A stretch of DNA of 64,000 nt from Pithys albifrons albifrons. Lineage: Eukaryota; Chordata; Aves; Passeriformes; Thamnophilidae. The DNA is taken from assembly GCF_047495875.1 (NCBI RefSeq), contig NC_092461.1, positions 66,018,299 to 66,082,298 of the forward strand. The letters run 5' to 3'. The notes under the pieces are model-generated. The model did no database searches. It was not told where the DNA came from and worked only from the letters and a program-made list of their open reading frames with translations. Each line of letters begins with the position of its first letter. Positions within the stretch are counted from its first letter, which is position 1. This document shows, piece after piece, positions 62,920 through 64,000 of the stretch. Position numbers and translations under genes: made by a program.

Positions 62920-64000
62920 CTAAAGCCAAAACAGGAAAAAGAAAAAAAAAATCAGTGGTTGCAGTTATCTTCAAACCTCAAGGTACTCAGCTTTGCTGTG
63001 GATTTGGCATGAGTGAGGGACAGGGATTTATTCTGGTAGACTTCTTCTGAAAAGAGAGTTGTTTCAGAGGTGTCATTAAAGAGTTCCCTCTCCAAAACTC
63101 ACATTACCCTCCTCAATGTGATAAATCCTGCTCACTCGTGGATAAAATAAACACTGAATGAGATCTCATCAATTCTTCTGGCATTTCTTACAACTGATTT
63201 TGGCTAAGCTACATTGGGAAACTATTTGTCTATGGTGAAATGAAACAAATTCAAGATATCAGCTTAAATCCTTGCTTGTTTGGATATATTTTGCCATATT
63301 TTTCCTTTATTTGTTTGTTTCCCTTTTTTTCAGAAAAAAAGATAAAAGATATGGATACAACTAGGTTTTGTGCCTTCCTGTTTGAGTGGAGGGAATGATC
63401 CAAAGCTTTGCACAATAAAATATGACTGTCATATTCCTGCAAACCAAACACAACATAAAAAATAGTTGCATATCCTTAAAATGGGAACTCTTTATTAATT
63501 ATTGGCTACAGTAGGCTGGCTGCAAGGCTTCCCTCATATTTGGGAGAATAATTAAAAACCTCTGAGGCCCTGAAGGATATAGCAAATAACAGAGAAGAAA
63601 ATGTTAAAGTGTTTTCTTTAATGTGAATATCTATACTGGGAAGTCTGGGCCACTCTCTGCTATCATTTCATGCATTTTACAAAAGTGAGAGTTGGGCACT
63701 TTAATGACTTAATCCATATTTATACCCAAGTAAGTGGAATCAGGTGCTCTCCTCATTTGTCCTTTCCATGAAGATGATTGATGACAACAGATTCTTTTAG
63801 ACGGCAACAAGCAAGGAAACTTCAGTAAGTTCCATTTAACCTTTATAAAATGAAATTGTAGCATACTGCTGGTGCAATGTGCTTTACTCCTTCATAATTC
63901 TCAAATTTTGATAAGGCCTGAATACTCTTACAGGGATGGTTCACACCAAGTTCTCCTATGGAGATTTTAATTTAATAATTTCCTGCTGTTTTCTTAAATT
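62920..64000 (-). other. CLVS1: CLVS1 intron, partial (runs off the right edge)
   Basis: Sequence 5' of the first visible exon in gene orientation. It starts from the acceptor at 62921-62920, preceded on the gene strand by a long T/C-rich tract (seen on the plus strand as A-rich sequence at 62930-62950). No coding similarity and no recognisable repeat is seen. The N-terminal coding exon of the gene must lie beyond 64000. Confidence 0.85.

Noticed and set aside
1..64000. CRISPR array, prokaryotic operon or phage content
   Set aside because: No regularly spaced repeats, no long open frames and clear vertebrate introns and CR1 elements.

Overview
The window looks like a piece of a bird nuclear genome. 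The evidence is a vertebrate gene with GT-AG introns, many CR1 LINE fragments in both orientations (several ending in the ATTCTATG-like 3' motif usual for avian CR1), few other repeats, and an AT-rich background. A CR1-rich reptile cannot be fully excluded. Most of the window is intron.

The one protein-coding gene I can support lies on the minus strand and is almost certainly CLVS1 (clavesin 1, a CRAL-TRIO lipid-binding protein). Three internal coding exons are visible: 62745-62919, 15752-15862 and 14709-14944. They join in frame through introns of about 46.9 kb and 807 bp and encode about 173 consecutive residues, roughly residues 153-325 of the 354-residue family protein. The N-terminal coding exon(s) must lie above 64000. 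The short last coding exon (about 28 residues) was not found below 14709 and probably lies before base 1. All other open reading frames are short and look like chance or repeat-derived.

Repeat layout from left to right: a decayed antisense CR1 reverse-transcriptase segment at 1-1320; a CR1 3' end at 2008-2250; a GC-rich unassigned block at 4170-5330; a direct pair of related ~215-240 bp repeats at 6020 and 7079; a 5S rRNA-derived SINE at 7351-7682; and a CR1 3' end at 9344-9590. After the two left-hand exons come a CpG-enriched block at 16150-16870, a CR1 3' end at 17480-17985, and a rearranged CR1 at 18412-19695. Next is an antisense CR1 at 21149-22640, interrupted by a 384 bp insertion with the form of a solo LTR. 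The giant intron also holds a head-to-tail dimer of the 5S-derived SINE at 28891-29480, CR1 scraps near 29900 and 61850, a fourth SINE copy at 48490-48822 ending in an (ATG)n tract, and a possible MIR-like relic near 58800.

The most interesting item is the 5S-derived SINE family. Four copies share a nearly complete 5S rRNA-like head with its internal promoter boxes, joined to the same body of about 170 bp that I do not recognise. One copy ends in a trinucleotide tract of the kind RTE-type LINEs leave, and two copies are fused head to tail. This would fit a Pol III-transcribed SINE mobilised by an RTE-like LINE, but the partner LINE is not in the window and the assignment is inference.
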